From the NCBI GenBank assembly GCA_030700225.1, contig JAUYJT010000020.1, forward strand, positions 1 to 64,000: DNA of 64,000 bases. Reading direction: 5' to 3'. The notes under the pieces are model-generated. The model worked only from the letters and a program-made list of their open reading frames with translations, had not been told where the DNA came from and ran no database searches. Shown one piece after another: positions 53,135 through 64,000 of this stretch. The translations under genes and the position numbers were made by a program. Positions within the stretch are counted from its first letter, which is position 1; each line of letters starts with the position of its first letter. The DNA comes from Candidatus Nanopelagicales bacterium. GTDB taxonomy: Bacteria; Actinomycetota; Actinomycetes; S36-B12; GCA-2699445.

Positions 53135-55129
53135 ATGGCGTCGCGGGCTCAGGCCCTCAAGGCACGGCTCCTGCGCTTCGATCGCGACGCGATCCACCCA
53201 GGGCTCGCCCTAACACGCAGCACGCCAGTGGCTCTCTGCTTCCTGGCGGGCCTGGTCATGGGCGATCTGGCGTCGGCGTCCACGCCCGCGTTTGGCGCCC
53301 TACTGATCGGCATGCTCGATGAGCGCGACGCCTATCGGCACCGCGTTCAAACCATGCTCATGGGACTCGGCGTCATGACGCCGGTCGTGCTCGTGGCGGG
53401 CATCGTAAGCTTTTCGGTTGGCTGGCACGTGGCCGCGGCGGCGGTAGTCGCCCTCGGCTGCGGGCTATCGACTGCCTGGGGTCCGCGCTTTGGCCACGCG
53501 GCGGCGATCGCGCTGGCGGTCTTCGCCGCTTTCGCCGCAGCCCCGGAATCGGTAGCGTCCGCCGTCTGGGCAGCGGCCGCCTTCGCTCTCGGCGGGGCCT
53601 TCCAACTCGCCGTCACCTTGTCGGCCTGGCTCCTGCGTCGCCCCGGACAAGCATTCTCGCCCGTGGGCGACGCGTGGCGCATGATTGGCCGCGCCGCGAT
53701 GCCGGAAGGCCCATCCCTGCTGTCCCCGTCGTTGACCGAGGCGACCAGTTCCGCACTACGCCGCGCCGAGGACCTACCCCCAGGCGCTCCGGGCCGTGAC
53801 GACTTACTGGCGTTGGCCATAGACGCCAACATCGTCCGAAGAACGCTAACTGTGAGCAATCCGAAGAGGAGCACGCCCACCGACTCCCATGGCACCTCCG
53901 AGAGAGCGTCAGCGACCTCCCGCACCCCCCTGCCGACGGCATATGTGACTGCGGCGGCGACGGCTTGCCTGCTCATCGGCCGAGCGGTTTCCATGCGCCG
54001 ACAGGTGAAGGCGGCCACGGACGCGGTGGCTTCGGTTCTCGCTAGTCCCAGTGTCGAGCCCAGGGTCAGGCCGGATAGATCGAAGATCGACCGCGCGCTC
54101 GACGACGCGATCGCGTCCCTAGTCGCTCTGCACCGGCCAAGCGCTCAAGCGACGCTGCGCAGCTACTCGGCAAGCGGCGCTCTTGTGACACGGCCGCTGG
54201 CACTGGGAATGGCCTCGCCCGTCGTTCGCCAAGCTATCCCCCTGTCGATAACGTTCACGCTCGCGACGCTTCTGGGAATGGCTATAAGCCCCGACCTGGG
54301 CTACTGGATCGCCTTTACCGTCGCGCTGATCACACAGCCCGGGTACTCCGCGACGATCTACAAGACCATGTCACGGGTCGCGGGGACCATGCTCGGCCTG
54401 GTCGTCACAGCTCTTGTGCTCGACCTTGCCCCTACCCCCGCCTTCTCGATCCTCATTCTGTGGGCCGCCTCTGTCGGCATATACCTGTTCATGCCAGCCA
54501 ACTACGGCGTCGCCGTTGTGTTCATCACGGTATTCGCGGTGCTGACTATCGAGATTCTGATTGGTCCGGGCGACAGGCCAGTTCTCTTCCGAGCCGTGGA
54601 TACTCTCATTGGCGGTGCTCTCGTCATCGTGGCGGCGATGATCGCCCCGCAGCGTTCCGCTCCCAATCTGGCACCCAAGCTGGCCGCATTGGCTGACTCC
54701 GTCCGTTCCTCCCTGATCCTCATCCGCGATGGGGCCCCGGAGGGCGACCTGACCGTCGTCGTCGCCGCATCGAACAAGCTCAGGTATGAGGCGGCGGCGC
54801 AGCTCGACCAAGTCTGGGCCGAGCCGTCCGGACATGGCCTCCACCCGCAGGTTGGGCAGCGGGTTCTGCGCGAGCTCAACAACGTCTCGCTCTACGGAGC
54901 CGACCTTGCCGATGGAGTCGCCGACACCGCTAGTCCGGAATTGGACGCGGCCCTGGCGGCATTCGCTAACGTGTCTGACAGATTGCACAGCGTCAGCGCC
55001 ACTGGGGTCGTGCCAGCTCGGTCGCCGGTGCAGCAGGCAACCAAGGCTAAGGGTCCGGCGACTACCCCTCTGGCGGCGATCGAAGATGCGCTGGACTCAG
55101 GAATGTCGACGCTGCCCCGCTCGATCTGA
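53135..55129 (+). CDS. FUSC/aromatic acid exporter-like membrane protein
   Basis: A 664-residue protein with two halves of membrane helices (about residues 28-175 and 365-510) separated and followed by soluble segments, the layout of FUSC/YccS/ArAE exporters. The conserved pattern includes LGYWIAFTVALITQPGYSAT then MSRVAGTMLGLVVTALV in the second half. It probably exports aromatic acids or similar anions. The soluble middle is Ser/Thr/Arg-rich. It converges with pheT. Confidence 0.83.
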   Translation: MASRAQALKARLLRFDRDAIHPGLALTRSTPVALCFLAGLVMGDLASASTPAFGALLIGMLDERDAYRHRVQTMLMGLGVMTPVVLVAGIVSFSVGWHVAAAAVVALGCGLSTAWGPRFGHAAAIALAVFAAFAAAPESVASAVWAAAAFALGGAFQLAVTLSAWLLRRPGQAFSPVGDAWRMIGRAAMPEGPSLLSPSLTEATSSALRRAEDLPPGAPGRDDLLALAIDANIVRRTLTVSNPKRSTPTDSHGTSERASATSRTPLPTAYVTAAATACLLIGRAVSMRRQVKAATDAVASVLASPSVEPRVRPDRSKIDRALDDAIASLVALHRPSAQATLRSYSASGALVTRPLALGMASPVVRQAIPLSITFTLATLLGMAISPDLGYWIAFTVALITQPGYSATIYKTMSRVAGTMLGLVVTALVLDLAPTPAFSILILWAASVGIYLFMPANYGVAVVFITVFAVLTIEILIGPGDRPVLFRAVDTLIGGALVIVAAMIAPQRSAPNLAPKLAALADSVRSSLILIRDGAPEGDLTVVVAASNKLRYEAAAQLDQVWAEPSGHGLHPQVGQRVLRELNNVSLYGADLADGVADTASPELDAALAAFANVSDRLHSVSATGVVPARSPVQQATKAKGPATTPLAAIEDALDSGMSTLPRSI

Positions 55130-55154
55130 TTCGCTGGGGAGGGCAGTCTGCGCC

Positions 55155-57658
55155 CTAGCTGCGCAGCACGGCGCCCAGCGCCACCTCGGCCGCGGCGACG
55201 GCGCCGTTGCGCGCCTCGGCCACTTCCGCCGCCGTGAGCGTCCTGTCCGGGGCGCGGAACCGCAGCGAGAACGCCAACGATCTGCGCCCAGCGCCGATCT
55301 GCTCCCCGGAGTACTCGTCGAAAAGGCGCACTGATTCAAGCAGCGGACCCGCCCCGCTGGCTAGCGCGGCCATCACCGCCGCTGCGGGCACGTCGGCGTC
55401 GACGACCAGAGCAACGTCCTCCTTCGCGACCGGCATAGTGCCGACCACAGGGGCGGGCACGACCGCCACGGCGGCGCTAGTCAGCGCGTCGAAATCCATC
55501 TCCATCGCACAAGTCCGGGCTGGCAATCCCGCCGCTGCGATCACTTGCGGATGCAGCTCCCCCGCGCTTCCGATCACGGTGCCACCGGTGCTCAGAGCCG
55601 CGCACCGGCCGGGATGGAACATCGGATCGCTGCCCGCCGCGACGTCAATCTCAGATCCCACAGCGACCGCGATCACACGTGCCGCCGTTATCGCGTCCGC
55701 CCACGACGCCGTACGCCCCGGACCCCACCAGCCGGCGCGCTCGCGCAACCCGGTCAGCACTACGGCGAAATGCCGGGGCTGGTCCGGGAGTACACCATCC
55801 AGCTCGTCCAGCTCGGCCTCGGACGGGCGCGCTGACACGTCCGGGCGACCCGCAGATCCGGCCGACGGGCCATCCAAGGCGAGGAACACCAGCCCCTGCT
55901 CGAACAGCGCCAAGTCATCGGAGCCCCGGCTCAGATTCCGCCGCGCACACGCCAGAAGTCCGTTCAGCAGCGTCGTGCGCAGCAACGGCGCCTCATCGCT
56001 GAGCGGATTCGCGAGGCGAACCGCGCGGCGCCGCAGATCATCGGGCGGCAAGCGGAGCACATCGAAATCCGCCTGGCCCATGAACGGGTACGCCGGCACC
56101 TCAACGTATCCAGCCCCCGCCAGGGCTATGCCCGCGCGCCTCCGGAGCCGCTGATCGCGCGTCCAGCCCCGCTGAGCGGGTACCGCTGGGAGCACTGACG
56201 GCACGTGCTCATACCCAACGAGGCGGACAACTTCCTCAACTAGGTCGTAGGGGTCTGTCAGGTCCGGGCGCCAAGGCGGTGGAGTCACGACAAGCGTGTT
56301 CCCGGTGACCGCGACCTCGCAGCCAACCCGGCCGAGCAGATCCGCCGCCACCGATCCATCAATCGGCGTGCCGGCGACCTCGGCCGGCAGCCCGGCGGCC
56401 ATCTCTATCCGCACTTCCTCGTGCCCGGTCTCCACGCCGGTCATGCCCAGGTAGGTCCCGCCGCTGAGTTCGAGCATCAGCGCCGTCGCTTTCGCGGAGG
56501 CGTAGGGGGCGAGCGTGGTGTCTACGCCACGTTCGAACCGACGCGAGGCCTCGCTTGACAGCTTGTGCCGCCGTGACATCCGGGCGACCCCCCGCGGGCT
56601 GAAGTGAGCCGCCTCGAGCGCGAGGTTCGTAGACTCCCGGGTGATCTCCGCGTCGAGACCTCCCATCGTGCCGGCCAGCCCAACCGCCCCCCGGTCGTCG
56701 GCTATGACGATGTCGTCGGGGTCAAGCAGTCGTTCGACGTGATCGAGGGTTTCGAGCTTCTCGCCCAGGTGGGCGCGGCGGGCACGCACTGGTCCTCGCA
56801 GCGAGTCCAAATCGAACGCGTGAAGCGGCTGACCGGTTTCGAGCATCACGTAGTTCGTGACATCAACGGCCAGGCTCACGGACCTCATTCCGCAGGCTTC
56901 GAGCCGTCTCAACATCCACAGCGGCGTGGGAACGGACGGGTCGAAGCCTTTGATCGTGCGCAACGTGAACAGGTCGCATCCAGTCGGGTCCTTCGTGCCG
57001 CAAGGATGAGGTTCCCCCTCCGCGGGCACTGGCAGCTCGGACAACACCGTGCCTGGGTCCTCGAATGGCACGTCGTACGCGATCGCGGCTTCGCGGGCGA
57101 CGCCTCGGATGCTCAGCGCGTACCCGCGGTCGGGGGTCACGGCGATGTCGAGGACTTCCTCGCCCAGTCCCAGCAGCGGGGCAGCGTCATCGCCAGGCGT
57201 TCCAGCGTCGGAAGGCAAAACCATGATCCCGGCTGGGTCCCCGGCGAGGCCGACTTCTGCGGCCGAGCAGATCATTCCGTCGGATACGTGGCCGTAGGTC
57301 TTGCGGGACTCGATCTCGAAGCCTCCCGCCAGCACTGATCCCGGCAGCGCCACAGCAACCAGATCACCGACCGCGAAGTTCGACGCGCCGCAGATGACGT
57401 CGCGGACTCCTGGGGTATCGGGGTGGCCGTGCGCCGCGCCGACTTCGACCCGGCAGAACCGTATGGGCTTACGGTGTCCGACCAGCTCCTCGATCCCCAG
57501 GACCCGGCCGACAACCAGCGGCCCCTTGACGTCCCCGCCGATGACGTCAACCGTCTCAACCTCGAGCCCGGCGGCGATCAATCGGTGGGCGATGTCCCGC
57601 CCGGTTTCGCTTGACGGAACTGCCGCGTAGACGCGTAGCCAGGACACAGGAACGCGCA

Positions 57659-57659
<1 letters not shown>
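55155..57659 (-). CDS. pheT: Phenylalanyl-tRNA synthetase beta subunit
   Basis: An 834-residue PheT: N-terminal MRVPVSWLRVYAA, the tRNA-binding OB domain (VVGRVLGIEELVGHRKPIRF), B3/B4 editing domain, B5 (VDVTNYVMLETGQPLHAFD), catalytic-like core, and the C-terminal FDX-ACB anticodon-binding domain (VPAAAVMAALASGAGPLLES). The ATG at 57659 overlaps the pheS stop (TGATG); the longer frame to 57881 lies within pheS. Confidence 0.96.
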
Positions 57660-58816
<1,157 letters not shown>

Positions 58817-58885
58817 CTATGAGATGCGCCAGGACGCTCTTGGAGTGGCGACCAACAGGATCGCGATTTGGCCGCCGAGGAGGCG

Positions 58886-59737
58886 TCAAGACCGGCTTGC
58901 GCAGCGCGAGCTCGAGTACACGCAGATGGCCGCTGCGGACGCCAGATTCAGGCTCTCGGCCCGCCCCGTGATCGGGATCGCGACCGCGTGATCGGCTAGG
59001 GTCAGCGCCTCAGCCGTCAGTCCGCGTGCCTCGTTTCCGAATAGCCAAGCGGTCGGCTTCGCCAAGAGGCCTGATTCCTCCGCCTGCCACAGATCCAGCC
59101 CACCGCGTACATCCGCCGCGAGGACTGTCAGTCCGCGCTCCTTCGCCGCCGCGATGGCGTCCGCCACAGACACGTCGCGGACCATCGGCACGTGGAACAG
59201 CGATCCAGCCGTACTGCGGACGACCTTGCCGCTGTACGGATCGACGCATTCCTCCGCGAACATGACCGCGTCAGCCCCGGCCGCATCGGCCGTGCGCCAC
59301 ACAGTGCCAGCGTTGCCGGGATCCCGAACGGCCTCCAGGATCACCGCCATCCTGGCGGCTTCTGGCAGCGACCCAGCCAGCGGAACGTCAATGAACCGGC
59401 ACACCGCGGCGATCCCCTGTGGATGCACAGTCTCCGTCATCGCCAACAGCACTGGCTCAGGCACCGTCGCGACGACCAGTCCGGCCGCCGCGGCTTCCTC
59501 GGCCACCGCGACCGATGCTCCGGTCGCGCCTTCAGCGACGAAGACGTCAGCCACGGCGTCTGGACGGCATCGCACGGCCTCCCGAACGGCCTGCGGGCCT
59601 TCGACGAGGAACCGCTCGACCTTCTGCCGGAAGCTCCGGTTAGCCAGCCTGCGAATCGCTGTGACCTTGTCGGAACGAACCGTCCCCCTCCCCGCCGCTG
59701 CGCGGCGGGCGGGGGGACCCCCATCCGGGCCCGACAC
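58886..59737 (-). CDS. TrmH/SpoU-family 23S rRNA or tRNA 2'-O-methyltransferase
   Basis: A 283-residue SPOUT methyltransferase. It has an N-terminal SpoU substrate-binding domain (LANRSFRQKVERFLVEGPQA), then the knot: VILEAVRDPGNAGTVWRTAD (motif 1), LFGNEARGLTAEAL (motif 2), and VAIPITGRAESLNLASAAAI (motif 3). The family methylates a ribose 2'-OH in rRNA or tRNA. It lies 10 bp after rplT. The first ~20 residues are encoded by a GC hairpin, so the true start may lie a little downstream. Confidence 0.9.
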   Translation of the reverse strand: MSGPDGGPPARRAAAGRGTVRSDKVTAIRRLANRSFRQKVERFLVEGPQAVREAVRCRPDAVADVFVAEGATGASVAVAEEAAAAGLVVATVPEPVLLAMTETVHPQGIAAVCRFIDVPLAGSLPEAARMAVILEAVRDPGNAGTVWRTADAAGADAVMFAEECVDPYSGKVVRSTAGSLFHVPMVRDVSVADAIAAAKERGLTVLAADVRGGLDLWQAEESGLLAKPTAWLFGNEARGLTAEALTLADHAVAIPITGRAESLNLASAAAICVYSSSRCASRS

Positions 59738-59747
59738 GGGGCCCGCT

Positions 59748-60113
59748 TCAGGCAGCAGAGGGCTGGGCCTTGCGTGCTAGCTCGACGAGCGCGGCGAAGG
59801 CCGCCGGGTCGTTGACTGCCAAATCCGCCAGCATCCGGCGATCCACGTCGATGCTCGCCAAGCGCAGCCCCTGGATGAACCGGTTGTATGTCATTCCGTT
59901 CGCGCGCGCGGCGGCGTTGATCCGCTGGATCCACAGTCGCCGGAAGTCACCTTTGCGGTCCTTGCGATGGTCGAACGCGTAGACGAACGAGTGGGCGAGC
60001 TGCTCCTTGGCCTTCCGGTAGGACCGGGACCGCTGCCCTCGATAGCCACTGGCCTCGTTCAGGACTTCGCGCCGCTTCTTGTGCGCGTTGACCGCGCGCT
60101 TCACTCGTGCCAT
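59748..60113 (-). CDS. rplT: Ribosomal protein L20
   Basis: A 121-residue basic protein starting [20 protein letters not shown] with the long RNA-binding helix, and the typical [20 protein letters not shown]. It is a 23S rRNA assembly protein. In the infC-rpmI-rplT operon, L20 is the usual feedback repressor in other bacteria. Confidence 0.97.
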   Translation of the reverse strand: MARVKRAVNAHKKRREVLNEASGYRGQRSRSYRKAKEQLAHSFVYAFDHRKDRKGDFRRLWIQRINAAARANGMTYNRFIQGLRLASIDVDRRMLADLAVNDPAAFAALVELARKAQPSAA

Positions 60114-60197
60114 TTCTCTCTCCTTTGCCTTGCGGCTGCCTTGCTGCTGTCTCGCTGCTGCTTCGGGTCCCGCGTCCTGTCGACGCCAGGGACTACC

Positions 60198-60395
60198 TCA
60201 GCGCAGCCCCAGCATCCGCTTGACCTTCTTGCTGTCCGCCGGCGAGACCTGCTCATTCATGCCCAGCCGCCTGGTCCGCTTTGACGACTTGTGCTCCAGC
60301 AGGTGGCGCCGGTTCGCCTGCTGACGCTTGATCTTCCCGGACCCCGTCAACTTGAAGCGCTTCTTCGCGCCGCTGTGTGTCTTCTGCTTTGGCAT
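60198..60395 (-). CDS. rpmI: Ribosomal protein L35
   Basis: A 65-residue basic protein with [20 protein letters not shown] and the family-typical [20 protein letters not shown]. It is a component of the large subunit, located between infC and rplT in the conserved order. Confidence 0.97.
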   Translation of the reverse strand: MPKQKTHSGAKKRFKLTGSGKIKRQQANRRHLLEHKSSKRTRRLGMNEQVSPADSKKVKRMLGLR

Positions 60396-60436
60396 GTGTC
60401 GTCCTCTCCGTCCGTGCGCCGAGCGCCCGGCGCGTC

Positions 60437-61105
60437 CTACTCGGTCTCGTCGTCGGCGACTTCCGCCGAGTTGTCTTCCGCTTCCGCTGGGCCGCCGTCG
60501 GCGACCAGCGATTCGTCCTGATCTGGCGTCGATTCCAGCTCCCGCTTGTCGCGGTCCCGCCGCTGCTGGGATTTCGTCGTCTTCACGTCCGCCTTCTTGC
60601 GCAGGGGGGCGATCACCATGATCATGTTCCGCCCTTCCTGCTTCGGCGCGTACTCCACGAATCCGATTCCCTCGATGTCCTGTGCCAGCCGCTGCAGCAG
60701 CCTGAAGCCCAGTTCTGGCCTGGACTGCTCCCGGCCCCGGAACATGATCGTGACCTTGACCTTGTCTCCCTGGTTCAGGAAGCGAACGATGTGGCCCTTC
60801 TTGGTCTCGTAGTCATGCGGGTCAATCTTCGGCCGGAGCTTCATCTCTTTGATCAACGTCTGCATCTGGTTCCGACGAGCCGCCCGCTCCTTCTGCGCCG
60901 ACTCGTACTTGAACTTCCCGTAGTCCATGAGCTTGCAGACCGGGGGCCTGCCCGTCGGTGCGACCTCCACGAGGTCTAAGTCGCTCTCACGGGCCAGCCT
61001 CAAGGCGACATCAATCCTGACGATGCCCACCTGCTCGCCGTTCGGTCCGACAAGGCGGACGTCCGGCACGCGGATCCGGTCGTTGATTCGTGGCTCTACG
61101 CTGAT
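60437..61105 (-). CDS. infC: Translation initiation factor IF-3, apparent ATC start
   Basis: A 222-residue IF-3 if started at the ATC at 61105-61103: (M)[20 protein letters not shown], aligned with the known actinobacterial start MSTETRVNERIRVPEVRL. The first conventional in-frame start is the GTG at 61069, which would remove 12 conserved residues. A strong GGGAGG lies 5 bp before the ATC, and an in-frame TGA further upstream excludes ATG starts. Landmarks: [20 protein letters not shown] and [17 protein letters not shown]. Rare AUU/AUC starts on infC allow IF-3 to repress itself. The C-terminus is acidic. Confidence 0.9.
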   Translation of the reverse strand: MSVEPRINDRIRVPDVRLVGPNGEQVGIVRIDVALRLARESDLDLVEVAPTGRPPVCKLMDYGKFKYESAQKERAARRNQMQTLIKEMKLRPKIDPHDYETKKGHIVRFLNQGDKVKVTIMFRGREQSRPELGFRLLQRLAQDIEGIGFVEYAPKQEGRNMIMVIAPLRKKADVKTTKSQQRRDRDKRELESTPDQDESLVADGGPAEAEDNSAEVADDETE

Positions 61106-61117
61106 ATTGCCTCCCTG

Positions 61118-61148
61118 GTCGCTGTTCGGCCATCACGGCCAAAGCGAC
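61118..61148 (-). promoter_or_regulatory. Leader hairpin before infC
   Basis: The outer arms GTCGCT/AGCGAC and inner arms GGCC/GGCC enclose loop ATCAC, ending about 5 bp upstream of the infC ribosome-binding site. It may modulate access to the ribosome. A role in autoregulation is inferred. Confidence 0.45.
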
Positions 61149-61298
61149 GGGGCAAGACGCGCAAGTGGATCCTTTGTCGCTGTTATGCGACTAAGACCTA
61201 ACCTCGACGGACCTTCCGGTCGCCGGGTGGGAGTCGACTCCACTTGCACATCCGGCCCCGAAGTCGGACCAGGATGGGTCGCGTGAAAGTGTACCCGC

Positions 61299-61691
61299 AT
61301 GCAGCCGCCCGCCGACAACTCCTCAGACGCGCCCGCCCTGACCGCTGTTCGCGATCTTGGCGAACTGGGCGCGGTGGAGATCCTCGGCGCTCATGCCGTC
61401 GACCTGATGACGGCGTCCGCTGTGAAGCTCGGCCTGTACGAGGACGGTGACGCGCAACGCGATCTGGCGGACGCGCGGATTCTGATCTGCGGGGTGGCGG
61501 GTCTGGTCGACGCTGTCGCGCCGCTCCTGGGCAATCAGCACACACTGCCGCTTCGCCAGGGCGTTAAGTCATTGCAGGAGGCTTTCCGAGCTCAACAGGA
61601 TCACCCGGACGCTCCCGGGAACGGCCCGGGAGAGAAGTACACCCGCCCCCAGTCCGCAGGAACGGCCGTTCCTGACAGACGCGACCGTTAG
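61299..61691 (+). CDS. DUF1844-family protein
   Basis: A 130-residue protein with the DUF1844 core: EILGAHAVDLMTASAVKLGL, ARILICGVAGLVDAVAPLLG and LPLRQGVKSLQEAFRAQQD. It is commonly found divergent from infC in actinobacteria. The function is unknown. The last ~15 residues run towards palindromic element copy 2. Confidence 0.85.
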   Translation: MQPPADNSSDAPALTAVRDLGELGAVEILGAHAVDLMTASAVKLGLYEDGDAQRDLADARILICGVAGLVDAVAPLLGNQHTLPLRQGVKSLQEAFRAQQDHPDAPGNGPGEKYTRPQSAGTAVPDRRDR

Positions 61692-61763
61692 GGTACAGAC
61701 GCGCCCGTTGCAGCGCCCGCTTCCTTCCGTAACGGGTGCGTTTGTCAGGAACTGGCGCGACAC
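61655..61763. repeat. Dispersed palindromic element, copy 2
   Basis: The left arm CAGGAACGGCCGTTCCTGAC with ACGCGACCGTTA pairs with TAACGGGTGCGTTTGTCAGG on the right. The centre carries GGTACAGACGCGCCCGTTGC, identical to copy 1 at 42961. The outer arm sequences differ between copies while staying complementary within each, a sign of selection for structure. Confidence 0.82.
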
Positions 61764-61870
61764 GAGAGAGACTGGTTGGCCCGCGGCGCGCGGCGACCTA
61801 TGCTGGTATTGCTGATCGTGGACGGAAACACCGGACGAGCCAGCTCACCTTAACTGCCCCGGAGACGCAT
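61764..61870 (+). promoter_or_regulatory. Short leader of the pyruvate:ferredoxin oxidoreductase gene
   Basis: About 100 bp with a possible -10 (TATGCT at about 61799) and a ribosome-binding site GGAGA 5 bp before the ATG at 61871. No -35 is clear. Confidence 0.35.
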
Positions 61871-64000
61871 ATGCCTAGGCGACAGCCTCAGTACCAAGGG
61901 ATTCCGACCGTGATTCACGGCAACGGAGCCGTCGCGCACGTGATGCGGCACGTCTGCGGCGGTGTCATCGGGTACCCCATCACGCCGTCGACTGAGATCT
62001 CCGAGCTGTTCGAGGCCGCTCGAGCCAGCGGGAGCGTCAACGTTTGGGGCAAGCGCCCGTTCTTCTTCGAGCCCGAGGGGGAGCACTCCGCCCAAAGCGG
62101 CGCTATGGGCGCCGCCATGACCGGCGGCTTGTTCGTGTCCAACGCCTCCTCCGGCCAAGGCCTGCTGTACGCGATGGAGTCCCACTACGTCACGGCCGGC
62201 AGGAAGATCGGCGGATTCGTGCTGCAGGTCGCCGCGCGTGTGGTGACGAAGCACTCCTTGAACGTCATGGCGGGGCACGACGACATCTACGCGCTGCTTC
62301 CCTCGGGCTACACGATCCTGTTCGGCGCCAATCCGCAGGAGGCCGCTGACCTGGCCGCCATCTCGTACCGAGCGTCCGCCTTGTCGCTGATACCTGTGGC
62401 CAACGCGATGGACGGCTTCACGACTAGCCACATGCTCAGCGAGGCCTCGCTGCCCGAGCCCGAACTGCTGCGCGCATACCTGGGTGACCCGGCTGGCCGC
62501 GTCCAATGTCCCACCGTCGCCCAAGAAATGCTCTTCGGGGCCAAGGGGCGTGTCTTCCAGCTCAAGCAGTACCTGGAGCGCCACCGGGCCGACTTCGAAG
62601 ACGTGGACGCCCTCACCTCTTGGCTCGACGCCAACGCCGACCAGGTCGAGTGTGACAACTCCGGCGACCTGATTGGCGAAACGGACGTCTGGGTGCCCGA
62701 AGCGCTGCGCGGGCAGTGGCGCCGCCAGTGGGTCAACTCATACGAGAAGGGCACACGCCAGCTCGTTCCGGCCCTCGTCGACGTGAACAACCCAGGTTTG
62801 ACCGGCCCGGTCCAGAATCAGCCGGATTTCCAGGCTGGCTCTGTCGATCACAGGACTCACTTCGCCAGCGCCGTTCCGGACCTGGTTCGTCAGGCGATGC
62901 GCGAGTACTCCGAGCTCTCGGGCCGTGAGTACGCCACCGTCCACACGTATGAGTGCGATGACGCTGATGTCGTCACGGTCGGCCTCGGCTCCATCAGCGA
63001 CGACGTTCGCGCCGTCCTTCCGCACTTGCGCGAACAAGGCATCAAGGCTGGCCACATCGCGGTCAAGCTGCTCCAGCCCTTCCCGGATGACGAGATCGTG
63101 GAAGCGCTCAAGGGCAAGAAGGCCGTGATCGTCCTTGAACGCTCCGACCAGACGGCGCTCACATCACTAGTAGAACAAGCACTGTTCAAGGCTCTCGCCG
63201 ACCCAGGCCGCTCACAGTCCGACCGCCTCCCCACTATCGAGGCTGTCCCCCGGCTCACAACGGCGATCTTCGGCCTGGGCGGGCACGACGTGCAGCCCCG
63301 GCACATCATCGCGGCCTTCAAGCATGTGGCCGATGGCGCTGGCGCTCCGCTGATCTACTTGGGCTCCCAGTTCTTCTCGAAGGACCCGGACCCGCGTCTG
63401 GCCGAGATCCAGTCACGATTGCGGGCCGCGTACCCCGAGACCGAGTTGATGGCGCTGGAATCCGAACCCAACCCAGTGCTGCTGCCCCCATCCGCGATGC
63501 GCATCCGGTTCCACTCGGTGGGAGGCTACGGCACGATCGCCACCGGCAAGCTGCTCACCGACATCCTCGCGGGCGTCCTCGGGATGCACTCCAAGTCAGC
63601 GCCGAAGTACGGGTCGGAGAAGAGCGGCGCTCCCACCAACTACTACATCACGCTGAGCCCCGAGCCTGTTCTCATCAGCAACGCCTCCCTGGAGGATGTC
63701 GAAGTCGTCATCTCCCCCGACCACAAGGTTTTCGCGCACACGAACCCGCTGTCCGGGCTCACTGAGGGCGGCACGTTCATTCTCCAGTCGAACGTGTCCG
63801 CGGAACAGGCCTGGGCGGGACTTCCCAGCTACGCCCGCAGGACAATCCGCAACAAGAAGATCCGTTTCTTGGTTGTGGACGCGTTCAGCGTGGCCCGCAG
63901 TCATGCCCCGACGCCCGATCTCGAGACGCGGATGATGGGCATGGCGTTCATTGGCGCGGTCGTGGCGCACATCGACCGAGTGTCCCGCGGTGCCCCCGCA
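61871..64000 (+). CDS. nifJ: Pyruvate:ferredoxin (flavodoxin) oxidoreductase, 5' part
   Basis: The frame is open from 61871 to the window edge (710 codons, no stop). It begins with the alpha/pyrimidine-binding domain (VIHGNGAVAHVMRHVCGGVI then GYPITPSTEISELFE and EPEGEHSAQSGAMGAAMTGG), continues into domain II (VTVGLGSISDDVRAVLPHLR), and enters the gamma domain (IRFHSVGGYGTIATGKLLTD then GAPTNYYITL). This is the order of single-chain NifJ-type enzymes, so iron-sulfur and ThDP parts should lie beyond 64000. It oxidises pyruvate to acetyl-CoA with reduction of ferredoxin and is oxygen-sensitive in most hosts. The 2-oxoacid preference is not proven. Confidence 0.9.
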   Translation, partial: MPRRQPQYQGIPTVIHGNGAVAHVMRHVCGGVIGYPITPSTEISELFEAARASGSVNVWGKRPFFFEPEGEHSAQSGAMGAAMTGGLFVSNASSGQGLLYAMESHYVTAGRKIGGFVLQVAARVVTKHSLNVMAGHDDIYALLPSGYTILFGANPQEAADLAAISYRASALSLIPVANAMDGFTTSHMLSEASLPEPELLRAYLGDPAGRVQCPTVAQEMLFGAKGRVFQLKQYLERHRADFEDVDALTSWLDANADQVECDNSGDLIGETDVWVPEALRGQWRRQWVNSYEKGTRQLVPALVDVNNPGLTGPVQNQPDFQAGSVDHRTHFASAVPDLVRQAMREYSELSGREYATVHTYECDDADVVTVGLGSISDDVRAVLPHLREQGIKAGHIAVKLLQPFPDDEIVEALKGKKAVIVLERSDQTALTSLVEQALFKALADPGRSQSDRLPTIEAVPRLTTAIFGLGGHDVQPRHIIAAFKHVADGAGAPLIYLGSQFFSKDPDPRLAEIQSRLRAAYPETELMALESEPNPVLLPPSAMRIRFHSVGGYGTIATGKLLTDILAGVLGMHSKSAPKYGSEKSGAPTNYYITLSPEPVLISNASLEDVEVVISPDHKVFAHTNPLSGLTEGGTFILQSNVSAEQAWAGLPSYARRTIRNKKIRFLVVDAFSVARSHAPTPDLETRMMGMAFIGAVVAHIDRVSRGAPA

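Overview
High-GC DNA from an actinomycete (Actinomycetota). The argC-J-B-D-R-G-H order, a pheS-pheT block beside infC-rpmI-rplT, Mycobacterium-like IF3 and ArgR sequences, many GTG/TTG starts and 4-bp ATGA overlaps all point there; I do not place it below phylum.

Layout. Bases 1 to about 34,600 are an accessory region and 34,650 to 64,000 is mostly core. The accessory part opens with two transposase remnants, then a three-gene NHLP/NHLM-type peptide export operon (570-6015) whose C39 peptidase domain has Ser in place of the catalytic Cys. A stretch of toxin-antitoxin genes follows (6484-8450), with a ~360-bp duplication that truncates a PIN toxin. Three hypothetical genes (8577-10288) and a truncated csb1/cas7u CRISPR gene without array or partners (10660-10970) come next.

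The centrepiece is 11,150-25,269: a tightly overlapping defence operon hsdM - DUF1016 nuclease - hsdS - SIR2 - HerA - AAA/DUF4143 ATPase - RhuM/Doc-like - hsdR. Three things stand out. (1) It is bounded on the left by a GTTAGAC core and on the right by an attC-like site whose R'' box is complementary to that left core, so the 14.1-kb block has the anatomy of one very large integron cassette. (2) Added modules have left scars: a 25-codon copy of the hsdM 3' end before hsdS, and two extra copies of the hsdR 5' end before the real hsdR. (3) HsdR carries a LexA/S24-type peptidase domain with an apparent Ser/Lys dyad, inserted between its nuclease and helicase domains.

Downstream lie a lower-GC nuclease-like gene, a truncated NYN gene, and a ~5-kb segment flanked by ~715-bp direct repeats that each encode a DEDDh exonuclease. 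The segment holds two diverged copies of a TIGR04255 + HTH gene pair. A small membrane protein and two more toxin-antitoxin pairs end the accessory part.

The core part holds a 3-methyladenine glycosylase; an arginine operon lacking argF, with a palindromic operator over an apparently leaderless argC promoter; an AMP-dependent ligase; a lipoprotein; a proton-consuming group gadC-gadB-budA-budB; a seven-repeat delta-60 secreted protein; a FUSC exporter; pheT-pheS; an rRNA-type methyltransferase; rplT-rpmI-infC, with IF3 apparently starting on ATC; a DUF1844 gene; and the first 710 codons of a pyruvate:ferredoxin oxidoreductase. Two copies of a ~110-bp palindromic element sit between core genes. 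No tRNA, rRNA or CRISPR array was seen.
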